Both the position numbers and the translations under genes were made by a program. Below are positions 42,210-51,156 of a stretch of DNA of 64,000 bases, in pieces. The stretch covers positions 1-64,000 of the forward strand of contig NZ_JBJIAA010000001.1 in NCBI RefSeq assembly GCF_045310695.1. Direction: 5' to 3'. Under the pieces are notes generated by a model, which saw only the letters and a list, made by a program, of their open reading frames with translations, did no database searches and had not been told where the DNA came from. Positions within the stretch are counted from its first letter, which is position 1, and every line of letters begins with the position of its first letter. Source of the stretch: Clostridium_S neuense. Its GTDB lineage: Bacteria > Bacillota > Clostridia > Clostridiales > Clostridiaceae.

Positions 42210-42731
42210 CTATTCTTTCGGATATCCACCGTTATTCCATTTTTCAATAAATTCATCGAAGAAATGTTCATTTCCAAACTGACCTTTATCATCTTTTATA
42301 AGCTCATCAATTCCCTTTATTATTTCTTCATTTTCCTTAGTAGGCTTGTACTCTGATTCGAGGAAAGCATCTATTATATTTTCTATAAGACCTATTCCTG
42401 TTATTCTTCCTCCAACAGCTATAACATTTGCATTTAAATATTCCTTTGCATATCTAGCTGTTCCTACATCTCTAACAAGTGCTGCTCTTATTCCCTTTAC
42501 CTTATTTGCTGAATTTGATATTCCAACTCCAGTTCCACATAATATAACTCCTAAATCCGCCTTACCAGATGCTACTTTTTCAGCAGCTGCTTTTCCGAAT
42601 ATAGGATAATGAGTTCTTACAAAATCGTAAGTTCCATTATCTATAACTTCATGACCTTTTGACTTTAAGTACTCTGAAATTTTCATTTTAATATCTGGAA
42701 CAATGTGATCTGATCCTATTGAAATTACCAT
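42210..42731 (-). CDS. lacB: Galactose-6-phosphate isomerase subunit B
   Basis: 173 residues of the RpiB/LacAB family, with the characteristic GSDH at the N-terminus and LCGTGVGIS catalytic loop. With LacA it converts galactose-6-phosphate to tagatose-6-phosphate. The frame opens 15 nt upstream, but GGGAGG fits the ATG at 42731. It is 18 nt downstream of lacA. Confidence 0.9.
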   Translation of the reverse strand: MVISIGSDHIVPDIKMKISEYLKSKGHEVIDNGTYDFVRTHYPIFGKAAAEKVASGKADLGVILCGTGVGISNSANKVKGIRAALVRDVGTARYAKEYLNANVIAVGGRITGIGLIENIIDAFLESEYKPTKENEEIIKGIDELIKDDKGQFGNEHFFDEFIEKWNNGGYPKE

Positions 42732-42749
42732 TTTATTACCTCCCAATAT

Positions 42750-43178
42750 TTATAGCATCTTATTTAACATATCAACTCTTATTTGATGTCTTCCACCTGC
42801 ATATTTTTCCTTTATATATGCATCAAGCATTCCCTCTGCAAGTTTTTTTCCAACAATTCCTGCTCCAATAGCAAGCATATTAGCTGAATTATGCTGGCTT
42901 GTCATTTTTGCTGAATGTTCATCCGAAACCTCAGCACATATTATTCCCTTATGCTTAGCACCAACCATAAAAGAGCCTGCACCATATTCATCTATTGCAA
43001 CTCCTCTGTCTGCTTCCTTTTTCATAATTGCCTCTGCAACTAAGCTTGATGATTGTACAAGATTAAGCCCCTTTTCTGGAGTTTTATCTATCACTTCGAT
43101 GCCTTTTCCTTCTAAATACTCTTTTAAATACTCTTTTAACTCAAAACCATCTGTATCGGCTCCTAATGCTATTTTCAT
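42750..43178 (-). CDS. lacA: Galactose-6-phosphate isomerase subunit A
   Basis: 142 residues of the same RpiB/LacAB family as LacB, shorter, with GADTDGFELK at the N-terminus and AIDEYGAGS replacing the catalytic Cys loop, as in LacA subunits. It forms the heteromeric isomerase with LacB. It is the first gene of lacA-lacB-gatY-lacC. Confidence 0.88.
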   Translation of the reverse strand: MKIALGADTDGFELKEYLKEYLEGKGIEVIDKTPEKGLNLVQSSSLVAEAIMKKEADRGVAIDEYGAGSFMVGAKHKGIICAEVSDEHSAKMTSQHNSANMLAIGAGIVGKKLAEGMLDAYIKEKYAGGRHQIRVDMLNKML

Positions 43179-43352
43179 AAAATTACCTCCTCTGCAAATC
43201 TATAATTTTTATATTTGGCTTTCTTTTAAAACATAGCCATTATTTAAACTTTTATATTATTATCTTCTGTGGTATAATTTATATTGCTTATGTATAATTT
43301 AATCCACGGAAGAGTAGAATAATCATCTTAATTTTCTCTTCTTTTATTTATT

Positions 43353-43380
43353 AATCTCATATTGATAACAATACGAGATT
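43353..43380. terminator. Hairpin after lacR
   Basis: AATCTCATATTG pairs with CAATACGAGATT (one mismatch) just past the lacR stop. The T-run is on the plus-strand side, so its use for lacR is uncertain. Confidence 0.4.
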
Positions 43381-43385
43381 ATTTT

Positions 43386-44150
43386 TTATTCATTTACTAT
43401 TTCTACTATTTCTTCATACTTTTCTTTTAATTTACTATCTATATTTTTATCTGTGATAACTGCTGTGACATCCTGCAAATTATAAAAGCTAAAAAAATCT
43501 TCTTTCTCTATTTTGCTGCTATCACACAACACAAACTTTTTTACGGCATTATCCATTATAATCTTTTGGCATACGCCCTCTTCTTCATTTGAAGTGGTTA
43601 TATTATCATTACAAATACCATTAGTTCCAACAAAAGCGGTTTTAACTCTCATATTTTTTAGGTTTTCATTTGTAAAGCTTCCAACAAAAACATCCGTATG
43701 TGAACGATAACGCCCGCCTACTAATATTATTTCATATCTTTTATCATCTTTAAATTTTAAAAATACAGGCATAGAATTAGTTATAATCTTTACATATGAA
43801 ACATTCAAATAATCATATATTAATTCACTGGTAGTTCCAGGTCCTATATAAATAATGTCGTTTTCTTGTATTTGCTGGCTGGCTAGTTTAGCAATATATC
43901 TTTTTTGTTCTATATTGATTTTTCTTTTTTCATTATTAGAAAGTTCTTTAAAGTTTGTCTTACTTTCTTCCATTACCTTTTTAGCTCCACCATAAATGCG
44001 GTCAAGAAGTCCTCTTTCCTCAAGAACCTTCAAATCTCTTCTAACAGTTATTTCTGTAACACCAAGCTTTTCATTTATATCTGTTATCTTTATGATGTTA
44101 TTTTTATCGAGCATTTGCAATATCTTTTGGAATCTCTCTTCCTTTAGCAT
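43386..44150 (-). CDS. lacR: DeoR-family lactose operon regulator
   Basis: 254 residues with a DeoR helix-turn-helix (ITDINEKLGVTEITVRRDLK) and a sugar-phosphate-sensing C-terminal domain (IYIGPGTTSELIYDYL). It lies between lacG and lacA and has its own promoter. The ATG at 44150 is correctly spaced from GGGGGAG; the longer frame begins inside that site. It is the likely repressor responding to tagatose-6-phosphate, known for LacR of lactic acid bacteria; here inferred. Confidence 0.85.
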   Translation of the reverse strand: MLKEERFQKILQMLDKNNIIKITDINEKLGVTEITVRRDLKVLEERGLLDRIYGGAKKVMEESKTNFKELSNNEKRKINIEQKRYIAKLASQQIQENDIIYIGPGTTSELIYDYLNVSYVKIITNSMPVFLKFKDDKRYEIILVGGRYRSHTDVFVGSFTNENLKNMRVKTAFVGTNGICNDNITTSNEEEGVCQKIIMDNAVKKFVLCDSSKIEKEDFFSFYNLQDVTAVITDKNIDSKLKEKYEEIVEIVNE

Positions 44151-44206
44151 ACTGTACTCCCCCATAAATTATCACAATATAATCATATTCAATCCTTATC
44201 TGCAAG

Positions 44207-44262
44207 TATATATTATCACTTTTTTATATCACATTCAATATCATTTGTGATTATTTTTATTC
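44207..44262 (-). promoter_or_regulatory. lacR promoter with operator shared with the lacFEG promoter
   Basis: Minus-strand promoter TTGAAT (plus 44233-44238), 17 bp, TAATAT (44210-44215). Over the -35 and upstream lies TCAATATCATTTGTG (from 44235), identical to the sequence over the lacF -35 at 47974. TATATATTATCACT over the -10 matches the other DeoR gene. Confidence 0.6.
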
Positions 44263-44307
44263 TTTTCTTGTTCTATTTATGTTGCTATATTTTGAAAACT
44301 ATCAAAA

Positions 44308-44365
44308 TTCACAAGTAACTGCTACAAACAAGAATAACATTAACTTTACAACAGCTACTTGTGAA
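44308..44365 (-). terminator. Hairpin after lacG
   Basis: TTCACAAGTAACTG pairs with CAGCTACTTGTGAA (one bulge) across a 30-nt loop, 16 nt after the lacG stop. It may end lacFEG or protect its 3' end. Confidence 0.5.
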
Positions 44366-44380
44366 CTCCTAAATCTGCTT

Positions 44381-45808
44381 TTAATAAATTATCTTATCTG
44401 CACTTATTAATTCTTTAGCCTCAGATATAGCTTTAAACCAATAAGCACTTTTCTTCGGATATCTCTTTTGAGTATGGAAATCCACATAAAACAATCCATA
44501 ACGCTTATTGTATCCATTGCTCCAGGAAAGTACATCCATTAAAGACCATACAAAATATCCTTTTACAACAACACCCTCAGCTTTAGCCTGCAAAATAGCT
44601 GCAAGGTGCTGTTTAATATATTCTATACGAGGGGTATCATCTATCTTTCCAGCTTCAAAATCATCTTTATATCCCATTCCATTTTCAGTAACATATATTT
44701 TTTTGTAGTTTGGATATTCATTTTTTATTCTAACTAACATATCATGAAGTCCCTTCGGGTAAATCGGCCAATCCCAATCTGTTGTTGGAACCTCTGGATT
44801 ATTAACACGCTGACCTATTCCCTTAAGTGCAAAAATACTTGTTCCTTTTTCACCTGTCCCATTATGATGTATTTTACTTTCTCCTGCATAACCTTTTAAG
44901 AAATGACTAGAATAATAGTTCATTCCCAGAAAATCAATTTTTTTTGAAGCAGCCTTAAGCACTTCTAAATCCCCATCATAAATTTCAAGTTTACCACCGT
45001 TTTTAGACATAATTTCATCAATAGTTTCCACAGTTTCTTTTGGATATTTTCCTTTAAAACACGCATCAAGCATAAATTTATTTGACAGCATATAGTCTAA
45101 ATAAGCAGCTCTTCTATCTTCTTCTGAGTCCGTTATTGGGTATTTGCCTTCAAGCGTATGAATTATTCCTATTTCTCCACTAAGCTTCATGCTCTTATAT
45201 AGTTCAACAACCTTAGCATGTGCTACCATCATGTTGTGCATAGATTGAACAGCCTTTGGTATATCATATTTTTCACTTGGAGGAAAATTTCCTATTATAT
45301 AACCGTTTTGAGCAACTGCCCAAGCCTCGTTAAAGGTAACCCACTTTTTAACCCTATCTCCAAATCTATCAAAACAAACCTTTGCAAATCTAACAAAGTG
45401 CTTTATATTCTCCCTGTTAAGCCAATCTCCATTTTTAAATAATGGAAGTGGGGTATCAAAATGATGTAAGGTTACAAAAGGTTCAACACCATTTTTTATA
45501 CATTCATCAATAAGATCGCTGTAAAATTTAATTCCTTTTGGATTTACTTCACCTGTTCCATCTGGTATTACACGAGACCATGCAATGGATATTCTTATAC
45601 CATTTACGCCAAACTTCCTTGATAGTTCTAAATCTTCTTTATACTTATGGTAAAAATCACTTGCTGCGTCTCCATTAAATCTGCTTCCAGGCTGATTAAG
45701 ATATTCATCCCAAATGCATGGTCCTTTTCCATCTTCTTTCGTAGCTCCTTCTGCCTGATAAGCTGCTGTTGCTCCTCCAAACACGAAATCATTTTCAAAT
45801 CCACTCAT
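44381..45808 (-). CDS. lacG: 6-phospho-beta-galactosidase
   Basis: A 475-residue GH1 glycosidase. The acid/base Glu is in TFNEAW and the nucleophile Glu in VTENGMG. The N-terminal FGGATAAYQAEGA is typical of phospho-glycosidases. It hydrolyses lactose-6'-phosphate delivered by the PTS to glucose and galactose-6-phosphate. It is 18 nt after lacE. Confidence 0.92.
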   Translation of the reverse strand: MSGFENDFVFGGATAAYQAEGATKEDGKGPCIWDEYLNQPGSRFNGDAASDFYHKYKEDLELSRKFGVNGIRISIAWSRVIPDGTGEVNPKGIKFYSDLIDECIKNGVEPFVTLHHFDTPLPLFKNGDWLNRENIKHFVRFAKVCFDRFGDRVKKWVTFNEAWAVAQNGYIIGNFPPSEKYDIPKAVQSMHNMMVAHAKVVELYKSMKLSGEIGIIHTLEGKYPITDSEEDRRAAYLDYMLSNKFMLDACFKGKYPKETVETIDEIMSKNGGKLEIYDGDLEVLKAASKKIDFLGMNYYSSHFLKGYAGESKIHHNGTGEKGTSIFALKGIGQRVNNPEVPTTDWDWPIYPKGLHDMLVRIKNEYPNYKKIYVTENGMGYKDDFEAGKIDDTPRIEYIKQHLAAILQAKAEGVVVKGYFVWSLMDVLSWSNGYNKRYGLFYVDFHTQKRYPKKSAYWFKAISEAKELISADKIIY

Positions 45809-45826
45809 AATTTTTGCCTCTTTCCA

Positions 45827-47509
45827 TTATCCATTTATTATATCTAATGCAAATTTTAACGCTCCAGCAGGATCTCTAGTTAATCTTACATATTCCTTAC
45901 CTGACGTTGTAGCTGCTTTGGTTCCTTTTGATGCACAATCAGCTTTTAATTCTTCATACATAGATGCCATTTGTGGTGCTAATACGATTAAATCGTAATC
46001 TGATATTACATCCTTGTGCTGACCATATGCCATAGCTATAGATTCCAAATTTATGCCTTCCTGCTTTGCTCCTTTTGTTATTGCATTTGCAAGCATACTA
46101 CTTGTAGCTCCACTTGCACAAAGTACTAATACAAGCTGTTTTTTATCTGTTTTGTTTTCTACTCTAAGCTTTTCTACTGGTTTTTCAACCTCTTTTACAA
46201 TTGTTTCCTCTTTAACTGCTGCAACTTCCTCGTGATTAGCCCTTTCAGCCTCTTCCTCTACCAATTGCTTATCATACACTTTAAAGAATGGATAGTACAT
46301 TGCAAAATCAACTACTAATAATAAAGGTGCTAATACAAATGCTAATTTAGCAAAACCTGTTCCTAATATTAATCCTATAGGTCCTGGAGCTGTCCAAGGA
46401 ATTATATAAATAAATCCGTTCATACCCAAATTATCTATAAAAAATTTAAATAACCATACGTTAACTATTGGAGTAAGAATAAAAGGTGCAAATAACACAG
46501 GATTTAAAACAATTGGTGCACCAAATAGCACTGGTTCATTTACTGCAAAGCATACTGGAATTATAGACGTTCTACCAACTGCTTTTAATTGCTTTGACTT
46601 AGCTAAAAAGGCAAACATAACGGTAAGCATTAAAGTAGCACCAGTACCTCCTAGGGTTGCTACGAAGTACGAAGTTCCATGAGTTAATACATATGATGCA
46701 TGATGTCCTGCTTGATATAACTTTAAGTTAGCTTCAACATTAGCAATATATATAGCTGTTACTGCTGGTTCTACTATTGAAGGTCCGTGAATGCCAACAA
46801 ACCAGAACATTGCCATTGCTCCATATATTATAGCTAATCCCAAATATCCATCTGCAGCCGTAAATAAAGGTTTTAAGACATCTAATATCCACTGACTGAA
46901 AACTTCCCCTGCCACCTGTCTAAATATTAAATCAAATAACCAGAAGAATAAAATAGATGCTGCTAACGGAAGCAAATCTTCAAAAGTTTGGGCCACATTA
47001 TGAGGTACCTCATCTGGCAATTTAATTGTTATATTGTTCTTTACAAATATTTTATATATGTTAGGAACTATAAATGCAACTACAAATGCTGATAATAAAC
47101 CTTTAGTACCCATATAGCCACTAGAAAATCCATCCTTAACTGAATCTACAGCTATTAATAAGAAACAGCTGATAGAAACAATCATTACTGATACATTGTT
47201 AATTTGTCTCAGCTTAGGAAGCTTACCATTGATGTTATCAGTTAAACTCTTAGCAATTGTAGCTACCATTAACACCGCTAAAATTCCCATAGAATAGTTA
47301 TATGCTTTCATAAGAGTATTAGTAACATTGTTTGGCCAGTAAAATCCCCATATATTAGGTACATCTGCTATGAGTAAAAAGATACTAGAAAACAAAATAA
47401 TAGGCATACAACTTAAGAAACCATCCCTAATCGCCCTTAGGTAAGGGTTGTTTGAAACCTTTTCAAAAAAAGGCTTCGCTTTTTCAATTAGCGCAATTAA
47501 CTTTTTCAT
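45827..47509 (-). CDS. lacE: PTS lactose-specific transporter, EIICB
   Basis: 560 residues. The N-terminal EIIC channel (about 1-410) has about ten membrane helices and phosphorylates lactose during import. A charged linker leads to the EIIB domain with the phospho-Cys464 in VLCASGATS. Domain order and length match LacE of the lactose/cellobiose PTS family. It lies 23 nt downstream of lacF. Confidence 0.93.
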   Translation of the reverse strand: MKKLIALIEKAKPFFEKVSNNPYLRAIRDGFLSCMPIILFSSIFLLIADVPNIWGFYWPNNVTNTLMKAYNYSMGILAVLMVATIAKSLTDNINGKLPKLRQINNVSVMIVSISCFLLIAVDSVKDGFSSGYMGTKGLLSAFVVAFIVPNIYKIFVKNNITIKLPDEVPHNVAQTFEDLLPLAASILFFWLFDLIFRQVAGEVFSQWILDVLKPLFTAADGYLGLAIIYGAMAMFWFVGIHGPSIVEPAVTAIYIANVEANLKLYQAGHHASYVLTHGTSYFVATLGGTGATLMLTVMFAFLAKSKQLKAVGRTSIIPVCFAVNEPVLFGAPIVLNPVLFAPFILTPIVNVWLFKFFIDNLGMNGFIYIIPWTAPGPIGLILGTGFAKLAFVLAPLLLVVDFAMYYPFFKVYDKQLVEEEAERANHEEVAAVKEETIVKEVEKPVEKLRVENKTDKKQLVLVLCASGATSSMLANAITKGAKQEGINLESIAMAYGQHKDVISDYDLIVLAPQMASMYEELKADCASKGTKAATTSGKEYVRLTRDPAGALKFALDIING

Positions 47510-47532
47510 TATAACTTTCCCCCTAAATATTT

Positions 47533-47850
47533 TTATTGGTTAGCTTTTTTATATAAATTGATTAAATTTTTTACAAGATCCCTCAAAAGCATTACCGTCA
47601 TCAAATGATCTTGAGCATGTACCACCAAGAAACCTACTTCTATTTTTTCCCCTGACGCTTCCATTTGGATCATTTTTGTTTGAACATTATGAGCTTCCGT
47701 TATAAGATCATTTCCTTCTTTTACTAAGGCTTCGGCTTTGTCATACTCTTTATCATTAGCAGCATTTAAAGCCTCTATATATTTTGATCTTGCATCTCCT
47801 GCATAAGCAACTATCTCCATTGTGGTTAATTCCAATTCTTCCTTAGTCAT
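47533..47850 (-). CDS. lacF: PTS lactose-specific EIIA
   Basis: A 105-residue helical EIIA of the lactose/cellobiose family, trimeric in known members. The phospho-accepting His78 lies in VVHAQDHLM. It passes phosphate from HPr to the EIIB domain of LacE. It is the first gene of lacF-lacE-lacG. Confidence 0.93.
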   Translation of the reverse strand: MTKEELELTTMEIVAYAGDARSKYIEALNAANDKEYDKAEALVKEGNDLITEAHNVQTKMIQMEASGEKIEVGFLVVHAQDHLMTVMLLRDLVKNLINLYKKANQ

Positions 47851-47929
47851 ACTATTATACCTCCACCTTTATAATTATTTTAACTTTGTATAAAACAATA
47901 TTTATGCACTAGTTTGTTCTTTTATGTTT

Positions 47930-48002
47930 TGTTTTCGTTTACATTTATATAATATATCTTAACCAATAACTTGTCAATATCATTTGTGTAATATTTTTAT
48001 TC
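47930..48002 (-). promoter_or_regulatory. lacFEG promoter with operator and cre-like site
   Basis: On the minus strand: TTGACA (plus 47972-47977), 17 bp, TATTAT (47949-47954). TCAATATCATTTGTG (from 47974), shared with lacR, covers the -35 and upstream. At the transcript start, plus 47930-47943, TGTAAACGAAAACA (minus strand) matches the CcpA cre consensus with one mismatch. This predicts LacR control and glucose repression. Confidence 0.7.
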
Positions 48003-48315
48003 GATTTTTGTTCGCTAATAGTATAACATAATAAAAACATTACATTACTTATTATAAAAGCGCCAAAGCTATGCTAAAAGATATGGTATCAACAAAGTAT
48101 CAGTCTGAAAATTACATAAAACTAAGCATATTTATTATTTTTATATCTTAATTTAAGCCAAATATATGATCACTCATTACTAGAATGATCACTTTGCTGT
48201 TTCATTTTATCCCTAACATTGTCTTTATATTAACTGCGCATTTTGAAATATAAATCTTCCCTTATATATTATTGTATATCATTCATCATTTTACTACACA
48301 CTTTTTTAGAATTTA
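48003..48315. other. Non-coding gap with no recognised feature
   Basis: The central part of the 523-bp gap between lacF and the secreted protein gene. It holds a repeated TGATCACT word (about 48168 and 48188) and a segment near 48057-48110 with GCGCCAAAGC that faintly recalls a riboswitch core but lacks the rest. Nothing firm is seen. Confidence 0.4.
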
Positions 48316-48344
48316 TTGTTACATTAAGGCGATTATGCTAAAAT
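48316..48344 (+). promoter_or_regulatory. Promoter of the secreted repeat protein
   Basis: TTGTTA, a 17-bp spacer, TAAAAT, about 30 bp before the start codon. Confidence 0.5.
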
Positions 48345-48373
48345 TAATTTAAAAACCTAAAGGGGGAAAACAA

Positions 48374-49900
48374 ATGAAAAAATTAGCATTAAGTTGTATT
48401 ATTTCAGCGGCTTTATTATTAACTTCAACTAATTCTGCTTCTGCAGCCCAAACACTTCAGTTTAGCAAATCAACTAGTAAAACTTTAATGGCATCGCCTT
48501 CTTCATTTATTGAACTTCCATCAAAAAACAATGTAAAACTAGACAAAATTTGGACAATAACCTTCTCAACGGATATTAGTACAGATAAAATTGAAGGCAT
48601 ACTAGTTCAACAGGATTCAGACTTCGTTCCTGTAAGCATAGCTGTATCTGGCAAAAACACAATATCTGTAAAACCAACAAGTTCTTATGCCCCAAATTCA
48701 AAATATACCTTAAAAATATTTTTAAGTAACGGAAGTAAATACAGTATGAGTTTTACAACTGAAGATGCTTATAAGAATATTGACAGTTCAAATAATGACA
48801 GCTACAGCTCAGCTAGCACTGTAACCTTAGGAGACAAACTAAACGGAAGTCTCGATGGCAAAAATGACAGTGCTGATTGGTATAAGTTTGTTGTTCCTAA
48901 AGATGCTAGCGTCACTATTTCTGCCAAAAACACAACAGATACTAATAATATTAATCTTTACTTATATGATAAAAATGGAGACAATGATAATTACATTGCT
49001 GCCGATTCTTATGGTGATCCACATTACTCAAACAAGTCTGTAAGAAGTGTTACTGAAGGGTTAGCTGCTGGAACCTACTATATAAAATTGAATTCTAGCG
49101 ACACTCTAAATTATTCAATTACCCTAGCTTACAATTATGAAGCTTCTAATAACGATATTGAAACAAACAACAGCTATTTAAATGCACAAGATCTTAATCT
49201 AAATAATGAAACAACTGGTCACATAGGCTATATGAACGAAGATTCTTCAAAGGATTCAGCAGATTATTATAAATTCACTTTAACTAAAGATGGTGAGGCT
49301 AATTTTAATTTATCTAATAACACTGGAGATAATATAAATTTATACCTATACTGCAAAAACGGAGACAATGACAGCTATATTGCAGCGGATTCTTATGGTG
49401 ATCCACATTATGAAAATAAATCTATAAGAAGCATTGATAAGTATCTAGCAGCCGGAACTTATTATATTAAAATTACAAGTGATAATCCAGAAATGTATTC
49501 ACTTAAATCTACTTTCACAGAAGACTCACTGCAAAATGACATTGAAAATAATGATTCATATATGAAAGCTTTAACCATTAATTCCAATGACACAAAAACC
49601 GGACACATAGGTTATTTTAAAGATGATACTTCTCAAGATAAATCGGATTGGTATAAGATAACTATAGATCAAACTAAAGATTTAAATATAAATCTCAATG
49701 GTGAAAATGGCAATAACATAAACTTGTACTTATATGCTGAGAATGGCGATAATGATAATTATATATCAGCAGATAGTTATGGTGATCCTCATTATTCCAA
49801 TAAATCAATAAGGCATATTTCAAAAACATTGGACAAAGGAGTTTATTATATTAAGGTAAATTCAGATAGTTCAACAGGCTATACACTGACAACTAACTAA
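48374..49900 (+). CDS. Secreted protein with three PPC-like repeats
   Basis: 508 residues: signal peptide (1-25, SASAA), an N-terminal Ig-like domain (about 40-130, Big_5-like), then three beta-sandwich repeats that look like bacterial pre-peptidase C-terminal (PPC) domains. Each repeat ends with the same tag: GDND.YI.ADSYGDPHY.NKS.R. Repeats begin near residues 138, 260 and 385. No peptidase domain is present. PPC domains usually bind surfaces or calcium beside a protease; here they stand alone. AGGGGG precedes the ATG. It is a single-gene unit. Confidence 0.8.
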   Translation: MKKLALSCIISAALLLTSTNSASAAQTLQFSKSTSKTLMASPSSFIELPSKNNVKLDKIWTITFSTDISTDKIEGILVQQDSDFVPVSIAVSGKNTISVKPTSSYAPNSKYTLKIFLSNGSKYSMSFTTEDAYKNIDSSNNDSYSSASTVTLGDKLNGSLDGKNDSADWYKFVVPKDASVTISAKNTTDTNNINLYLYDKNGDNDNYIAADSYGDPHYSNKSVRSVTEGLAAGTYYIKLNSSDTLNYSITLAYNYEASNNDIETNNSYLNAQDLNLNNETTGHIGYMNEDSSKDSADYYKFTLTKDGEANFNLSNNTGDNINLYLYCKNGDNDSYIAADSYGDPHYENKSIRSIDKYLAAGTYYIKITSDNPEMYSLKSTFTEDSLQNDIENNDSYMKALTINSNDTKTGHIGYFKDDTSQDKSDWYKITIDQTKDLNINLNGENGNNINLYLYAENGDNDNYISADSYGDPHYSNKSIRHISKTLDKGVYYIKVNSDSSTGYTLTTN

Positions 49901-49902
49901 CA

Positions 49903-49949
49903 AAAATAAGCTGCCTATATCCAAAAATTGAACATAGGTAGCTTATTTT
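49903..49949. terminator. Terminator of the secreted repeat protein
   Basis: A 16-bp stem (AAAATAAGCTGCCTAT with ATAGGTAGCTTATTTT, one mismatch) followed by T-rich sequence. It lies between convergent genes. Confidence 0.85.
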
Positions 49950-49966
49950 TATATTTAGCTTAAAAC

Positions 49967-51151
49967 TTATACGGCTTTACTGAGTGCACTCTGAACAGCT
50001 TCCATTATTCCTCTGCTGCTGAAGGTGGCCCCTGAAACCCCGTCTACATTTGAACTCTGGTTAGTTATAATTTCCTGAGAAACTGTAGTAAATGCTCTAT
50101 CATAAAACTCCGAAGTATCTTCATTAGAAACAGTAGTAATATCTGTTATCTTACCATTTTTAACAACTACAGAAACCTTTGTTGTACCTCCCCTAAAGCC
50201 TGTACCTGAACCTTCATAAGTTCCATCCTTATAAGAACCCTTGGCACTTTGAGTTTCTTGTGTTTGTACTTGTGCAGTATTTAGACCTGCCGCACTTACC
50301 CCTAATTTACCTACATAATATAACCCTGTCATAACAGATGCGGCCGCTGCTCCTGCAATAAGAGGACGCACATCCTTTTCTGATACTGTCAAGGTTACAT
50401 TACTCCTAGGACATGAAGTAACACACTGCATACAATTTATACATTCACCACTCTTTACAACATCATACTTATAAAGTGGTATACCCATAGCACAATTATT
50501 TGTACATATTCTGCATTTTCCACATTTTGCTCTTTCTTTTTTTACTTTTACAATTCTTAATTTTGATATAATAACAAATACGGCTCCAAGCGGGCAGAGA
50601 TATCGGCAGAAAAAGCGTTCAACAAAAACAGAAGCAATAGTAATAAGAATAAATAATATAAATCCTACTGTTAAATTTGCAGCTGCATAAGAAAAATCCG
50701 GAACTTTTCCTACAGATACTATTACTCCAAAAGCATCCCAAGGGCTAAAGGTACTAAAAGCATTAATTTTAAAAGTACATACTACAAAAATTAAAAATAC
50801 TAAAACTACATATTTAAAGTATTTTAGTACCCTATCTGTGTCTTCATTTAACCTAAAATCTATTTTAAATATCTTATGTGATATTTTATAAACAAAATCC
50901 CCAAAAGCTCCATAAGCACACATCCAGCCGCAAAAAAATCTTCCTGCTATGATTGTAAGTGGAATAATAGCAAATACCTCAACTAATTGAGGAATAAGCT
51001 GAGTCAGTGAAATATTCTGGAAAACTACAGCACTGTAAATATCTTTTATGCCATGAAATGTATTTATATATAGTGATGGTAACCATATAAAAAATAATAT
51101 TTGAATCAAAATTCTTGAAACCTGTATTATTGAAATTTTACTCTTTTTCAT
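49967..51151 (-). CDS. Membrane polyferredoxin with FMN-binding domain (NosR/NapH-like)
   Basis: 394 residues: several membrane helices with conserved CxxxC-like pairs (FCGWMCAYGAFGD, FFCRYLCPLGAVF), two [4Fe-4S] motifs (CGKCRICTNNC and CINCMQCVTSCP), and a C-terminal FMN_bind domain (about 310-392) ending with the flavinylation motif GVSGATFSS. ApbE-type enzymes attach FMN to the Thr of such motifs. It probably carries electrons across or along the membrane to an extracytoplasmic flavin. The apbE gene ends 5 nt upstream. Confidence 0.85.
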   Translation of the reverse strand: MKKSKISIIQVSRILIQILFFIWLPSLYINTFHGIKDIYSAVVFQNISLTQLIPQLVEVFAIIPLTIIAGRFFCGWMCAYGAFGDFVYKISHKIFKIDFRLNEDTDRVLKYFKYVVLVFLIFVVCTFKINAFSTFSPWDAFGVIVSVGKVPDFSYAAANLTVGFILFILITIASVFVERFFCRYLCPLGAVFVIISKLRIVKVKKERAKCGKCRICTNNCAMGIPLYKYDVVKSGECINCMQCVTSCPRSNVTLTVSEKDVRPLIAGAAAASVMTGLYYVGKLGVSAAGLNTAQVQTQETQSAKGSYKDGTYEGSGTGFRGGTTKVSVVVKNGKITDITTVSNEDTSEFYDRAFTTVSQEIITNQSSNVDGVSGATFSSRGIMEAVQSALSKAV

Positions 51152-51156
51152 AATTT

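Noticed and set aside
48057..48130. Segment with GCGCCAAAGC and a GATAT/ATATC-like hairpin, faintly like a c-di-GMP riboswitch before a surface protein gene.
   Set aside because: The conserved tetraloop, receptor and closing helix cannot be found, and it lies 250 nt from the start codon.
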